A stretch of DNA of 64,000 nt from assembly GCF_001483755.1 (NCBI RefSeq), contig NZ_LQBK01000004.1, forward strand, positions 207,303 to 271,302, read 5' to 3'. The notes beneath the pieces are model-generated. The model saw nothing but the letters and a program-made list of their open reading frames with translations, did no database searches and was not told where the DNA came from. The position numbers were made by a program, and so were the translations under genes. Of this stretch, positions 48,975-57,006 are shown piece after piece. Source of the DNA: Kocuria rosea subsp. polaris. GTDB lineage: Bacteria > Actinomycetota > Actinomycetes > Actinomycetales > Micrococcaceae. Position 1 is the stretch's first letter, and each line of letters starts with the position of its first letter.

Positions 48975-49846
48975 AAAAGACCCTGATGGTCGCCGCCTCC
49001 GCGGCCGCCCTGCTCGTGACCACCGGCGTGCTCGCCGCGGCCCCCGTCGCGGCGGCCCCGGAGCGCACCACCGACCTCCGCGTCATGTCCTTCAACATCC
49101 ACCACGGCGCGGACGGGAACGACGTGCTGGACCTCGAGCGCACCGCCGCGGTGATCGAGGCGTCGGGGGCGGAGGTGATCGGCCTGCAGGAGGTCGACGA
49201 CGCCTGGTCCTCGCGCAGCGACTTCGAGGACCAGGCCGCCCGTCTCGCGGAGCTCCTGGGGATGCACTACGTGTACGGCGCGAACCTGGACGTGGCGCCC
49301 GCCGAGGGCCGGACGGAGAACAGCCGGTACGGCAACGCGATCCTCAGCGAGCACCCGATCATCGACTCCGAGAACCACCTGCTGACCAGCATCGAGTACC
49401 CGGAGCGGCCCACCGAGCAGCGCGGCCTGCTGGAGGCGGTGATCAACGTGAAGGGTCACCACGTGGGGTTCTACAGCACCCACCTCGACCACCAGCGCGC
49501 CGAGCAGCGCGAGCTGCAGGCCCGGGAGATCGTGGAGATCACCGGTGAGAGCCGGCGCCCGGCAGTGGTCGTCGGGGACCTCAACGCCGAACCCGGCGCT
49601 CCGGAGCTGCAGGGTCTCCTCTCGGTGTTCACGGACACCTTCGCGGCCCTGGGCCAGGACGACGCCCACACCTTCGCCCCGGACGGCGCCCCGGTCCTGG
49701 ACGCGAGCCTGCGCATCGACTACGTGCTGGTGTCCGAGGGCGTGCGGCCGCAGGAGGCGCACGTGGTGCGCACGTCGGCGTCGGACCACCTGCCGATCGT
49801 CGCCGACCTCGAGATCCCGCGGTCCCCGAACGGGCTGGTCCGGTAG
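48971..49846 (+). CDS. Secreted endonuclease/exonuclease/phosphatase-fold hydrolase
   Basis: A 291-residue exported protein with a signal peptide (residues 1-28, ending VAAAP). The EEP-fold catalytic residues are all present: VMSFNIHHGAD (Asn), LQEVD (Glu), YSTHLDHQ (His), VGDLNAEP (Asp, Asn), RIDYVLVS and SDHLPIVADL (Asp-His). Such enzymes hydrolyse phosphodiesters or phosphomonoesters of nucleic acids, lipids or inositols. Its placement within a nag operon, by GTGA overlap, is unusual; it may free phosphate- or glycerol-linked sugars outside the cell. Confidence 0.82.
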   Translation: MKKTLMVAASAAALLVTTGVLAAAPVAAAPERTTDLRVMSFNIHHGADGNDVLDLERTAAVIEASGAEVIGLQEVDDAWSSRSDFEDQAARLAELLGMHYVYGANLDVAPAEGRTENSRYGNAILSEHPIIDSENHLLTSIEYPERPTEQRGLLEAVINVKGHHVGFYSTHLDHQRAEQRELQAREIVEITGESRRPAVVVGDLNAEPGAPELQGLLSVFTDTFAALGQDDAHTFAPDGAPVLDASLRIDYVLVSEGVRPQEAHVVRTSASDHLPIVADLEIPRSPNGLVR

Positions 49847-49894
49847 TCCCGGACCGGTCCGACGCCCCGCACGACCAGTCAGGAGGTGAGACCC

Positions 49895-51184
49895 TTGGTC
49901 TCCGAGGACTCCCCGCGCAGGACGGTGCTCTCCGGCCGCGTGCACACCGGGTACGCCGAGCACCGGGACGGCCTGGTGGTCGTCGAGGGCGACCGCGTCC
50001 TCCACGCCGGGCCCCGGTCCGGGCATCCCGGCGGCGACCCGGGGGAGCACCTCGTCCTGGGCCCCGGCCAGATGATCCTGCCGGGGCTCGTGGACGTGCA
50101 CTGCCACGGCGGCTTCGGCGCGGACTTCTCCTCCTCGGCGGAGGGACCGGTCCGGGCCACCCTCGACGCCTTCCACCGACAGGGCACGACGACGCTCGTG
50201 GCCAGCCTGGTCACCGCCTCGCGGGCGGACATGCTGGCCGCCGAGCCGCTGCTGGCGGCGCTCACCGAGGACGGGCTGGTCGCCGGGATCCACCTCGAGG
50301 GCCCGTTCCTGTCCACGGCACGGTGCGGGGCACAGGATCCCGCGGAGATGCGGGAGCCGGACCTCGGGCTGGCGTCCGAGCTCATCGCCGCCGCGGCGGG
50401 GACGCTCCGGACCATGACCTTCGCCCCGGAGCTGCCCGGCGCGCAGGAGCTGGCCGAGCTGCTCGTCGCCCACGGCGTGGTCCCCTCGCTGGGGCACACC
50501 GACGCGGACACCACGACGGTCGACACCGCGCTGCGCCGGGTGCAGGAGATGCTCCGCGACGCCGCCGTGGACGGTGCTCCCCGGCTGCCCACGGTGACGC
50601 ACCTGTTCAACGCCATGCCCGCGATCCACCACCGCTCGCCCGGGCCGGTGCCGGCCTGCCTGCGCGCCGCGGCGCAGGGCCGGGCCGTCGTCGAGCTCAT
50701 CGCGGACGGCACCCACCTGGATCCCGGCATCGTGCAGTGGGTGTTCGAGCTGGCGGGGGCGGACAGCATCGCGCTGGTCACCGACGGGATGGCCGCGACC
50801 GGGCTGACGGACGGCACCTACACGCTCGGCGCGGCGGAGGTCCGGGTGGAGGACGGAGTGGCCTCGCTGGTCTCCAACGGATCGATCGCCGGTGGCACGG
50901 CCACGATGCTGGAGGTCCTGCGCCGGACGGTCGCGGCGGGCGTTCCTCTCGGGGACGCGCTGCGCTCGGCCACCGTGGTCCCCGCCCGGGTCCTCGGCCT
51001 GGCGGGTGAGGCCGGGAGCTTGACGACGGGCGCGCTGGCGGACCTCCTGGTCGTGGGGGAGGACCTGCGGCCGGCCGCCGTGATGCGCCGGGGCCGGTGG
51101 ATCTCCGGAACCCCTCCCCGCCCCCCGGAGCACCCCCTGGAGCATCCCTCGGAGCGCCCGCCGGGACGCCGAGGTTGCGGCTGA
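49895..51184 (+). CDS. nagA: N-acetylglucosamine-6-phosphate deacetylase
   Basis: A 429-residue amidohydrolase. Metal and substrate motifs: VDVHCHGGFG (His69/His71), GIHLEGPFLS (Glu), SLGHTDADT (His), VTHLFNAMPA, ELIADGTHLDP and LVTDGMAATG (catalytic Asp). It removes acetate from GlcNAc-6-phosphate for the nearby NagB. The TTG start at 49895 has AGGAGG 8 nt upstream. The final ~25 residues are Pro/Glu/Arg low complexity, and the last codons plus stop come from the palindromic repeat at 51164. Confidence 0.92.
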   Translation: MVSEDSPRRTVLSGRVHTGYAEHRDGLVVVEGDRVLHAGPRSGHPGGDPGEHLVLGPGQMILPGLVDVHCHGGFGADFSSSAEGPVRATLDAFHRQGTTTLVASLVTASRADMLAAEPLLAALTEDGLVAGIHLEGPFLSTARCGAQDPAEMREPDLGLASELIAAAAGTLRTMTFAPELPGAQELAELLVAHGVVPSLGHTDADTTTVDTALRRVQEMLRDAAVDGAPRLPTVTHLFNAMPAIHHRSPGPVPACLRAAAQGRAVVELIADGTHLDPGIVQWVFELAGADSIALVTDGMAATGLTDGTYTLGAAEVRVEDGVASLVSNGSIAGGTATMLEVLRRTVAAGVPLGDALRSATVVPARVLGLAGEAGSLTTGALADLLVVGEDLRPAAVMRRGRWISGTPPRPPEHPLEHPSERPPGRRGCG

Positions 51185-51230
51185 CGGCTGCGCAACCCCG
51201 CGCGGTGGCCGACAGCCGCAATCTCGCGGA
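51164..51230. repeat. 67-nt palindromic repeat, copy B
   Basis: 91% identical to copy A (42954-43020). Left arm GGACGCCGAGGTTGCGGCTG overlaps the end of nagA and contains its TGA; right arm CAGCCGCAATCTCGCG. Forms a long imperfect hairpin and may act as terminator. Confidence 0.8.
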
Positions 51231-51343
51231 AGGGAGGAGCGGAAGGGAGGGAGCAGGGGGCACAGGTGGGTGACGATCCCCCGGGCCGGTCCTGCGGGGC
51301 GGGGAGGCGCGGCGTACGCTGGCCGTGTCGGAAGGAGCCCGTC

Positions 51344-52126
51344 ATGACACAGCGCACCGAACCGTGGCCCGCCGGGACGCCCTGCTGGGCGGATCTCACC
51401 GTGTCCGATCCCGGCCGCACGCAGGAGTTCTACCGGACAGTGCTCGGGTGGGAGTACAGCGAGCCGCGGCCGGAGCACGGCGGATACCGCAACGCCCTGG
51501 TCGGCGGCGCCCCCGTGGCCGGGCTCTCCCCAGCGGCCCCGGACCTGGAGGGCGTGCCGCACGTGTGGCAGGTCTACCTCGCCACGGAGCGCCTCGACGT
51601 CTGCGCCGAGCGGGTGCACGCGGCCGGCGGCACGCAGCTGATGGAGCCGGTGGAGGTGGGCCGGTTCGGCTGGATGGGCGTCTGGCAGGACCCCACCGGG
51701 GCGGCCTTCGGGATGTGGCAGGCCGGGGAGCACATCGGGTTCGCGCTGGTCGACGTGCCCGGCAGCGTCGCCTGGTGCGACCTCATGACCCCCGACCACC
51801 ACACCGCCCGCGACTTCTACGCCCACGTCTTCGGCTACCACTACGAGGACATCGGCGAGGAGGGCGTCTCCTACGCCACGTTCACGGTGCCGCACGGGGA
51901 GCGCCCGGCCGGCGGGATCGGCGGGACCGACCCCGGGGCCGAGAACGCCCCCGCGGTCTGGTCGGTCTGCTTCCAGGTGGACGACGTCGACGCCGCCGTC
52001 CAGCGCGTGCGCGAGGCCGGGGGATCGGTCGTGGAGAACCCGTTCGACTTCGCCTACGGGCGGCTCGCGGTCGTGGCCGGCCCGGACCGGGAGTCCTTCG
52101 CGATCATGACGCCCGCGGGCACGTAA
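51344..52126 (+). CDS. Two-domain VOC-family protein
   Basis: A 260-residue protein with two tandem VOC units (about 12-125 and 135-258). Landmarks are WADLTVSDPGRTQEFYRTVLGW, WQDPTGAAFGMWQ, then CDLMTPDHHTARDFYAHVFGY and AGPDRESFAIMTP. Similar Streptomyces and mycobacterial proteins (e.g. CFP30B-like) have no assigned reaction. GAAGGAGCCC precedes ATG 51344. Single gene. Confidence 0.8.
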   Translation: MTQRTEPWPAGTPCWADLTVSDPGRTQEFYRTVLGWEYSEPRPEHGGYRNALVGGAPVAGLSPAAPDLEGVPHVWQVYLATERLDVCAERVHAAGGTQLMEPVEVGRFGWMGVWQDPTGAAFGMWQAGEHIGFALVDVPGSVAWCDLMTPDHHTARDFYAHVFGYHYEDIGEEGVSYATFTVPHGERPAGGIGGTDPGAENAPAVWSVCFQVDDVDAAVQRVREAGGSVVENPFDFAYGRLAVVAGPDRESFAIMTPAGT

Positions 52127-52190
52127 CCGGCTCCGTCCCCACTGCGCGCTGCGCTCTGCGCGGGGGCCGGGGCACGTGCCCGGTGCCCGT

Positions 52191-52206
52191 CGTGACGGCA
52201 GTCACC
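52191..52206. promoter_or_regulatory. CRP/GlxR-like operator before cstA
   Basis: CGTGACGGCAGTCACC has exact GTGA-N6-TCAC half-sites and matches eight of ten consensus positions. TAGCAT at 52213 may be the -10 element. It lies 60 nt upstream of cstA, a classical CRP target in enterobacteria. Confidence 0.5.
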
Positions 52207-52265
52207 CGGCGGTAGCATGGTGACCCAGCGACCACCACCGCCACTTCCGCAGAGATCGGAGCAGC

Positions 52266-53972
52266 ATGAACTCCATCGTCCTCGCCGTGGTCGGCGTCGC
52301 CATGATGATCCTCGGGTACGTCCTGTACTCGAAGTTCGTGGCCCGCCGGATCTACAAGCTCCAGGACTCCTTCGTCACCCCCGCCCACGAGATGGGGGAC
52401 GGTGTGGACTACGTGCCCACCAACAAGTACGTGCTGTGGGGCCACCACTTCACCTCCGTGGCCGGCGCGGCCCCCATCGTGGGACCCGCCATCGCGGTCA
52501 TCTGGGGCTGGCTCCCGGCGTTCCTCTGGGTGACTCTCGGCACCGTCTTCTTCGCCGGCGTCCACGACCTCGGCGCCCTGTGGGCGTCCAACCGGCACCA
52601 GGGGCGGTCCATCGGATCGCTGTCCGGGAAGTACATCGGCCACCGCGGCCGGAACCTCTTCCTGGTCGTGATCTTCCTCGTGCTGCTCATGGTCAACGCC
52701 GCGTTCGCCGTGGTGATCTCCAACCTGCTGGTCGGCACGCCCACCTCGGTCATCCCCACGTGGGGCGCCATCGTCGTCGCGCTGCTGATCGGCCAGGCGG
52801 TCTACCGCTACAAGTGGAACCTCGCCGTCGTCTCCGTCGTCGGCGTCGTGGCCCTCTACGCCCTCATCCTGCTGGGCGACCGCTTCCCGGTGGTCCTGCC
52901 GGAGACGGTCCTGGGCCTGCCGGCCAACGCGTTCTGGATCGTGGTGCTCTTCGTCTACGCGGGCATCGCGTCCGTGCTCCCCGTGTGGATGCTGCTGCAA
53001 CCGCGCGACTACATCAACGGCCTGCAGCTGTTCATCGCCCTGGGCATCCTCTACGGCGCGGTCCTGATCTCCGCCCCGACCGTGGTGGCCCCCGCGTTCA
53101 ACGACTCCGTGCCCGAGGGCACGCCGAGCCTCGTGCCGCTGCTGTTCGTGACCATCGCGTGCGGTGCGATCTCCGGGTTCCACGGGATCGTGGCCTCGGG
53201 GACGTCCTCCAAGCAGCTGGACAAGGAGACCGACGCCCGCTTCGTCGGCTACTTCGGCGCGGTCGGCGAGGGCCTGCTCGCGCTCGGCGCGATCATCGCC
53301 ACGACCGCCGGCTTCCGCACCCTCGCCGACTGGGAGGCCGTGTACAGCGCGTTCGGCCAGGGCGGCGTGGGCGCGTTCGTCCAGGGCGGCGCCTCGGTGG
53401 TCAACTCCGGGCTGGGCATCCCCCCGTCGCTGAGCGCGACCATCCTCGCGACCATGGCAGTGCTCTTCGCGGCCACGACCATGGACACCGGCATCCGCCT
53501 GCAGCGCTTCGTGGTGCAGGAGGCCGGACACATCATGGGCGTCAACATCGGCAAGGCGATCGCCACGCTCATCGTGCTCGCGGTGGCCATGGGGCTGACC
53601 TTCAGCGCCGGCGCGGACGGCTCCGGCGGCATGCTCATCTGGCCGCTGTTCGGCACCTCGAACCAGTTGCTGGCCGGCCTGACGCTGTCGATGATCGCGG
53701 TGATCCTGCTGCGCAAGGGCCGCCCGGTGCTGCCCGTGCTGGTGCCCCTCGTGTTCCTGCTCCTGATGTCGGTCTACGCGCTGGTCGTCCAGCTGGGACA
53801 GTTCTGGGCCGCCGAGAACTGGTTCCTGCTCGTCCTCGACGTCATCATCCTGATCGCCGCCCTGTGGGTGATCGTCGAGTCCGTGTCGGCGATGACCGCG
53901 GCCCGGAAGAACCCGCCGGAGCTCGACGAGGAGCCGCTGCCCAGCACGGCCGGGGAGAAGCGCTCCCTGTGA
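52266..53972 (+). CDS. cstA: Carbon-starvation CstA-family transporter
   Basis: A 568-residue membrane protein with about 14 helices. It carries CstA landmarks: VLYSKFVARRIYKL, PTNKYVLWGHHFTSVAGAAPIVGPA (positions about 44-68), GALWASNRHQGRSIGSLSGKYIG, FHGIVASGTSSKQL and ATTMDTGIRLQRF, then GTSNQLLAGLTL. Enterobacterial CstA and BtsT (about 700 residues) take up pyruvate or peptides during starvation. This is the shorter form. GCAGAGATCGGAGC precedes the ATG. Followed after 4 nt by a small Cys-Cys protein, then an ArsA-type ATPase. Confidence 0.93.
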   Translation: MNSIVLAVVGVAMMILGYVLYSKFVARRIYKLQDSFVTPAHEMGDGVDYVPTNKYVLWGHHFTSVAGAAPIVGPAIAVIWGWLPAFLWVTLGTVFFAGVHDLGALWASNRHQGRSIGSLSGKYIGHRGRNLFLVVIFLVLLMVNAAFAVVISNLLVGTPTSVIPTWGAIVVALLIGQAVYRYKWNLAVVSVVGVVALYALILLGDRFPVVLPETVLGLPANAFWIVVLFVYAGIASVLPVWMLLQPRDYINGLQLFIALGILYGAVLISAPTVVAPAFNDSVPEGTPSLVPLLFVTIACGAISGFHGIVASGTSSKQLDKETDARFVGYFGAVGEGLLALGAIIATTAGFRTLADWEAVYSAFGQGGVGAFVQGGASVVNSGLGIPPSLSATILATMAVLFAATTMDTGIRLQRFVVQEAGHIMGVNIGKAIATLIVLAVAMGLTFSAGADGSGGMLIWPLFGTSNQLLAGLTLSMIAVILLRKGRPVLPVLVPLVFLLLMSVYALVVQLGQFWAAENWFLLVLDVIILIAALWVIVESVSAMTAARKNPPELDEEPLPSTAGEKRSL

Positions 53973-53976
53973 GCCG

Positions 53977-54252
53977 GTGACGCTCCTCGACCGGCTGCGC
54001 ACCGTGCAGGCCCGCCTCGGGGCGGGCCTGCACGAGTTCTACGTGGCGCCCTACCGGCGCACCTTCGCCCGCGCCCAGCGCGACGAGGAGGACCTGTTCA
54101 TGATGCTGGTCCTCTCCGAGGCCCTGGGCGTGCCCAATCCCGCCAGCTACTACACCGTGGAGCTGCTGCCCGTGGTCTACGACCGGTTCCACGACTGGCA
54201 CCGGCGGATGGGCATGGAGCGATCGCCCCTGGAGCACATCTCATGCTGCTAG
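53977..54252 (+). CDS. cory-CC-star protein (small Cys-Cys-terminal protein)
   Basis: A 91-residue protein ending in Ser-Cys-Cys-stop. It is helical and amphipathic: [57 protein letters not shown] and [17 protein letters not shown]. It matches what is known as the cory-CC-star family in actinobacteria. It occupies the place where enterobacterial cstA/btsT have ybdD/yjiX, whose small products also end in a Cys pair. The gene overlaps the ArsA-type ATPase gene by 10 nt. A partner role for CstA is inference. Confidence 0.8.
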   Translation: MTLLDRLRTVQARLGAGLHEFYVAPYRRTFARAQRDEEDLFMMLVLSEALGVPNPASYYTVELLPVVYDRFHDWHRRMGMERSPLEHISCC

Positions 54253-55283
54253 AGCTCGCCGCCGCCCGCCGGGTCCTGTTCGTCGGCGGCAAGGGCGGCG
54301 TCGGCAAGACCGCCGTCGCCTCGGCCACCGCCCTCGCCCAGGCCCGCGCCGGCCGCCGGGTGCTGGTCGTCTCGACCGACCCGGCGCACAACCTCGGGCA
54401 CCTGTGGGAGCGCCCGGTCGGGGACCGGATCACCCCGCTCGCCCGGGACCTGGACGGCCCCGGGCCGGGGGGCGGCCTCCTCGACGGCATCGAGGTGGAC
54501 CCGGTCGCCACGACCGACGCCCACCTCGTCGCCGTGGGCGCCACGATCCGCCGGCTCATGCCCGAGCACCTCGCCGGCGAGGTCGACAAGCACATGGAGC
54601 TCGCCCGCGACTCCCCGGGAACCCACGAGTCGGCGGTGCTCGAGCGGATCGCCGAGCTCGTGGACACGGGCCTGCACGACTACGACCTCATCGTCTTCGA
54701 CACCGCACCGTCCGGGCACACCGCCCGGCTCATGGCCCTGCCCGAGATCATGTCCGCCTGGACCGAGGGGCTGCTGCGCCGCCGCGGCAGGGCGGAGAAG
54801 TTCGGCGCCGCGCTGCGGGGCCTCGAGGACCGGGACGCCGCGGCCGAGAGCATCGTGGGCACCGAGCGGCCCCGGGACCCGCGCGAGGAGCGCGACCTCG
54901 AGATCCGGCGGATCCTGCTGCGCCGCCGCGAGCGCTTCGAGGCCCTGCGCGAGGTGCTGGTGGACGCCGGGCGCTGCAGCTTCGTCATCGTCCTCGCGGC
55001 CGAGCGGCTGCCCGTCCTCGAGACCGTCGAGCTGCACGGGCAGCTGGTCCGCGCCGGCGTGCACGTGGGGGCCCTCGTGATCAACAAGCGCTCCCCGGCG
55101 GACGCCGGGGACTTCCTCGCCGAGCGCCGCGCGCTGGAGGAGGTGCACGTCGCCACCCTGCGCGGCGCCCTCCCGGACGTCCCGCTGCTGCAGGTCCCCC
55201 TGCTGCCGGGGGACGTGGTGGGCCAGGAGGCGCTCGAGCGGTTCGGGGACGCGCTCGCCCAGGCTGATCTCAGGGCCACGTGA
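54243..55283 (+). CDS. ArsA/GET3-family ATPase
   Basis: A 346-residue single-unit ArsA-family ATPase. Deviant Walker [10 protein letters not shown] (15-23), switch [13 protein letters not shown], switch II/Walker [18 protein letters not shown], and the A-loop-like [11 protein letters not shown] are all clear. No arsenite-binding cysteine triad as in ArsA is apparent. GET3-type proteins dimerise around ATP to handle membrane proteins or metal clusters. It overlaps the cory-CC-star gene and precedes a molybdoenzyme gene by 13 nt. A function in assembling or activating CstA/CC-star is a hypothesis. Confidence 0.88.
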   Translation: MLLELAAARRVLFVGGKGGVGKTAVASATALAQARAGRRVLVVSTDPAHNLGHLWERPVGDRITPLARDLDGPGPGGGLLDGIEVDPVATTDAHLVAVGATIRRLMPEHLAGEVDKHMELARDSPGTHESAVLERIAELVDTGLHDYDLIVFDTAPSGHTARLMALPEIMSAWTEGLLRRRGRAEKFGAALRGLEDRDAAAESIVGTERPRDPREERDLEIRRILLRRRERFEALREVLVDAGRCSFVIVLAAERLPVLETVELHGQLVRAGVHVGALVINKRSPADAGDFLAERRALEEVHVATLRGALPDVPLLQVPLLPGDVVGQEALERFGDALAQADLRAT

Positions 55284-55296
55284 CACGCTGACGCGC

Positions 55297-56859
55297 ATGA
55301 CCTCCACCGCGCACCGCCCGGACGCCGGGCGACGACGACGGACCCCCGCCGACCTCGGCCCGTGGATCCTCGCCGGTGTCGCCGCGACCGCCCTCGCCGT
55401 GGGCCTGGCCGAGCTCCTGGCCTGGGTGACCGGGCCCGTCGGCGCGCCGCTCACGGCGGTGGGCGGGGTGATCGTGGACGGGATCCCCGCCCCGGTCAAG
55501 GACGCGGCGATCGCCCTCTTCGGCACCGCGGACAAGCTCGTGCTGCTCCTCGTCATGGCCGCGGGACTCGTGGCGGTCGGCGCGGGGATCGGGGCGGCCC
55601 AGCGCGCCAACCCGCCGATGGGCACGGTGCTGCTCGGCGTGCTGGGTCTCCTCGGGCTGCTGGCGGTGCTGACGCGGGCGGGGCCGGCCGTGGCGGACAC
55701 GGTCCCCGTCGTCGTCGGCACGGCGGCCGGGGCGCTGTTCCTGACGGTGCTCACCCGCCGGGCCGGTCCCTCCCCCCGGCCCGGGGCGGGGCTCGACCGC
55801 CGCGGCTTCGTCCGGGCCTCCGCGGCCGCCGCCGTGCTGGGCGCCGCCGCCGGCGTCGCGGGCCGCTGGGCCTCCGCCGCGGCCGCGCGGGTGCCCGCGG
55901 CGCGCGAGATGCTCCGGATCCCCCCGCCCGCGGTGCGCGACCCGATCCCGGCGGGCGCCGACCTCGGCATCGAGGGCGTGCAGCCCTGGCTCACCCCCGC
56001 CGACGACTTCTACCGCATCGACACCGCCCTGAGCGTGCCCCGCATCGACGTGGCGGACTGGCGGCTGCGGATCCACGGCATGGTGGACCGCGAGCTCGAG
56101 CTGAGCTTCGAGGACCTCGTGGCGCGCCCGCTCGCCGAGCACGTGGTGACGCTGGCCTGCGTGTCCAACACCGTGGGCGGGGACCTCGTGGGCAACGCCG
56201 TGTGGACGGGGGTGCCGATCCGGGAGCTGCTCGCCGAAGCCGGGGTGCAGGCGGACGCGGACATGGTGCTCTCGACCTCCGAGGACGGGTTCACCGCCGG
56301 CACGCCCCTCGACGCGCTGCTGGACCCGGGCCGCGACTCCCTGCTGGCGGTGACCATGAACGGGGAGCCGCTGCCGTTCGAGCACGGCTACCCGGTGCGC
56401 ATGGTGGTGTCCGGGCTCTACGGCTACGTCTCCGCGACCAAGTGGCTGGTGGACCTGGAGGTCACGCGGTTCGACCGCGACGAGGGCTACTGGACCCCGC
56501 GCGGGTGGTCGGCGCTCGGGCCCGTCAAGACGGCGTCCCGGATCGAGGTCCCGCGCGCCGGGGGCCGCGTGGACGCCGGGGAGGTCGTGCTCGCGGGCAC
56601 CGCGTGGGCCCAGGACACGGGGATCGCCGCGGTGCAGGTCAGCGTGGACGGGGGACCGTGGCAGGAGGCCGACCTCGGGGAGGTGCCCTCCGACGACACG
56701 TGGCGGCAGTGGGTGCTGCGCACCGAGCTCCCCGGCGGCCGGCACACGGCGCGGGTGCGGGCCGTCGACCGGGACGGGGCCGTCCAGACCGCCGAGCAGG
56801 CCCCGCCGGCCCCGGACGGTGCCTCCGGGTGGCACGAGCGCACGTTCACGGTGGCCTGA
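55297..56859 (+). CDS. Membrane-fused molybdopterin oxidoreductase (sulfite oxidase family)
   Basis: A 520-residue protein. Residues 20-155 contain four hydrophobic helices; an Arg-Arg motif with hydrophobic stretch (LDRRGFVRASAAAAVLGAA, about 166-184) follows, like an internal Tat-type segment. The rest is the sulfite-oxidase-type Mo domain: YRIDTALSVPRIDVADWRLRI, the cofactor Cys in VTLACVSNTVGGDLVGNAVW, VSGLYGYVSATKWL and a C-terminal dimer domain. The active site would lie outside the membrane. Substrate unknown. Last gene of the cstA group. Confidence 0.87.
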   Translation: MTSTAHRPDAGRRRRTPADLGPWILAGVAATALAVGLAELLAWVTGPVGAPLTAVGGVIVDGIPAPVKDAAIALFGTADKLVLLLVMAAGLVAVGAGIGAAQRANPPMGTVLLGVLGLLGLLAVLTRAGPAVADTVPVVVGTAAGALFLTVLTRRAGPSPRPGAGLDRRGFVRASAAAAVLGAAAGVAGRWASAAAARVPAAREMLRIPPPAVRDPIPAGADLGIEGVQPWLTPADDFYRIDTALSVPRIDVADWRLRIHGMVDRELELSFEDLVARPLAEHVVTLACVSNTVGGDLVGNAVWTGVPIRELLAEAGVQADADMVLSTSEDGFTAGTPLDALLDPGRDSLLAVTMNGEPLPFEHGYPVRMVVSGLYGYVSATKWLVDLEVTRFDRDEGYWTPRGWSALGPVKTASRIEVPRAGGRVDAGEVVLAGTAWAQDTGIAAVQVSVDGGPWQEADLGEVPSDDTWRQWVLRTELPGGRHTARVRAVDRDGAVQTAEQAPPAPDGASGWHERTFTVA

Positions 56860-56896
56860 CCGGCCTCTGCACGCGCCGCTCCCCGGCCCCTCCGCC

Positions 56897-56962
56897 GAAC
56901 CCACCGGTTCCGCCCGGGACCACGGCACTGGTGTGCCGCTCTCGGGCGGAACCGGTGGGTTC
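56897..56962. terminator. Perfect 20-bp hairpin between convergent genes
   Basis: Arms GAACCCACCGGTTCCGCCCG (56897-56916) and its exact complement (56943-56962) enclose an inner GGCAC-TGGT-GTGCC stem. It separates the molybdoenzyme and lacI-type stops and can work in both directions. Confidence 0.75.
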
Positions 56963-57006
56963 ACGGGGCGGTGACGCCGACGGGGCGGGGCAGGGTCAGG
57001 GGTGGG

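Noticed and set aside
54243-55283. Arsenite efflux function for the ArsA-type ATPase
   Set aside because: No arsB, arsC or arsR nearby and the cysteine triad of ArsA is not evident.
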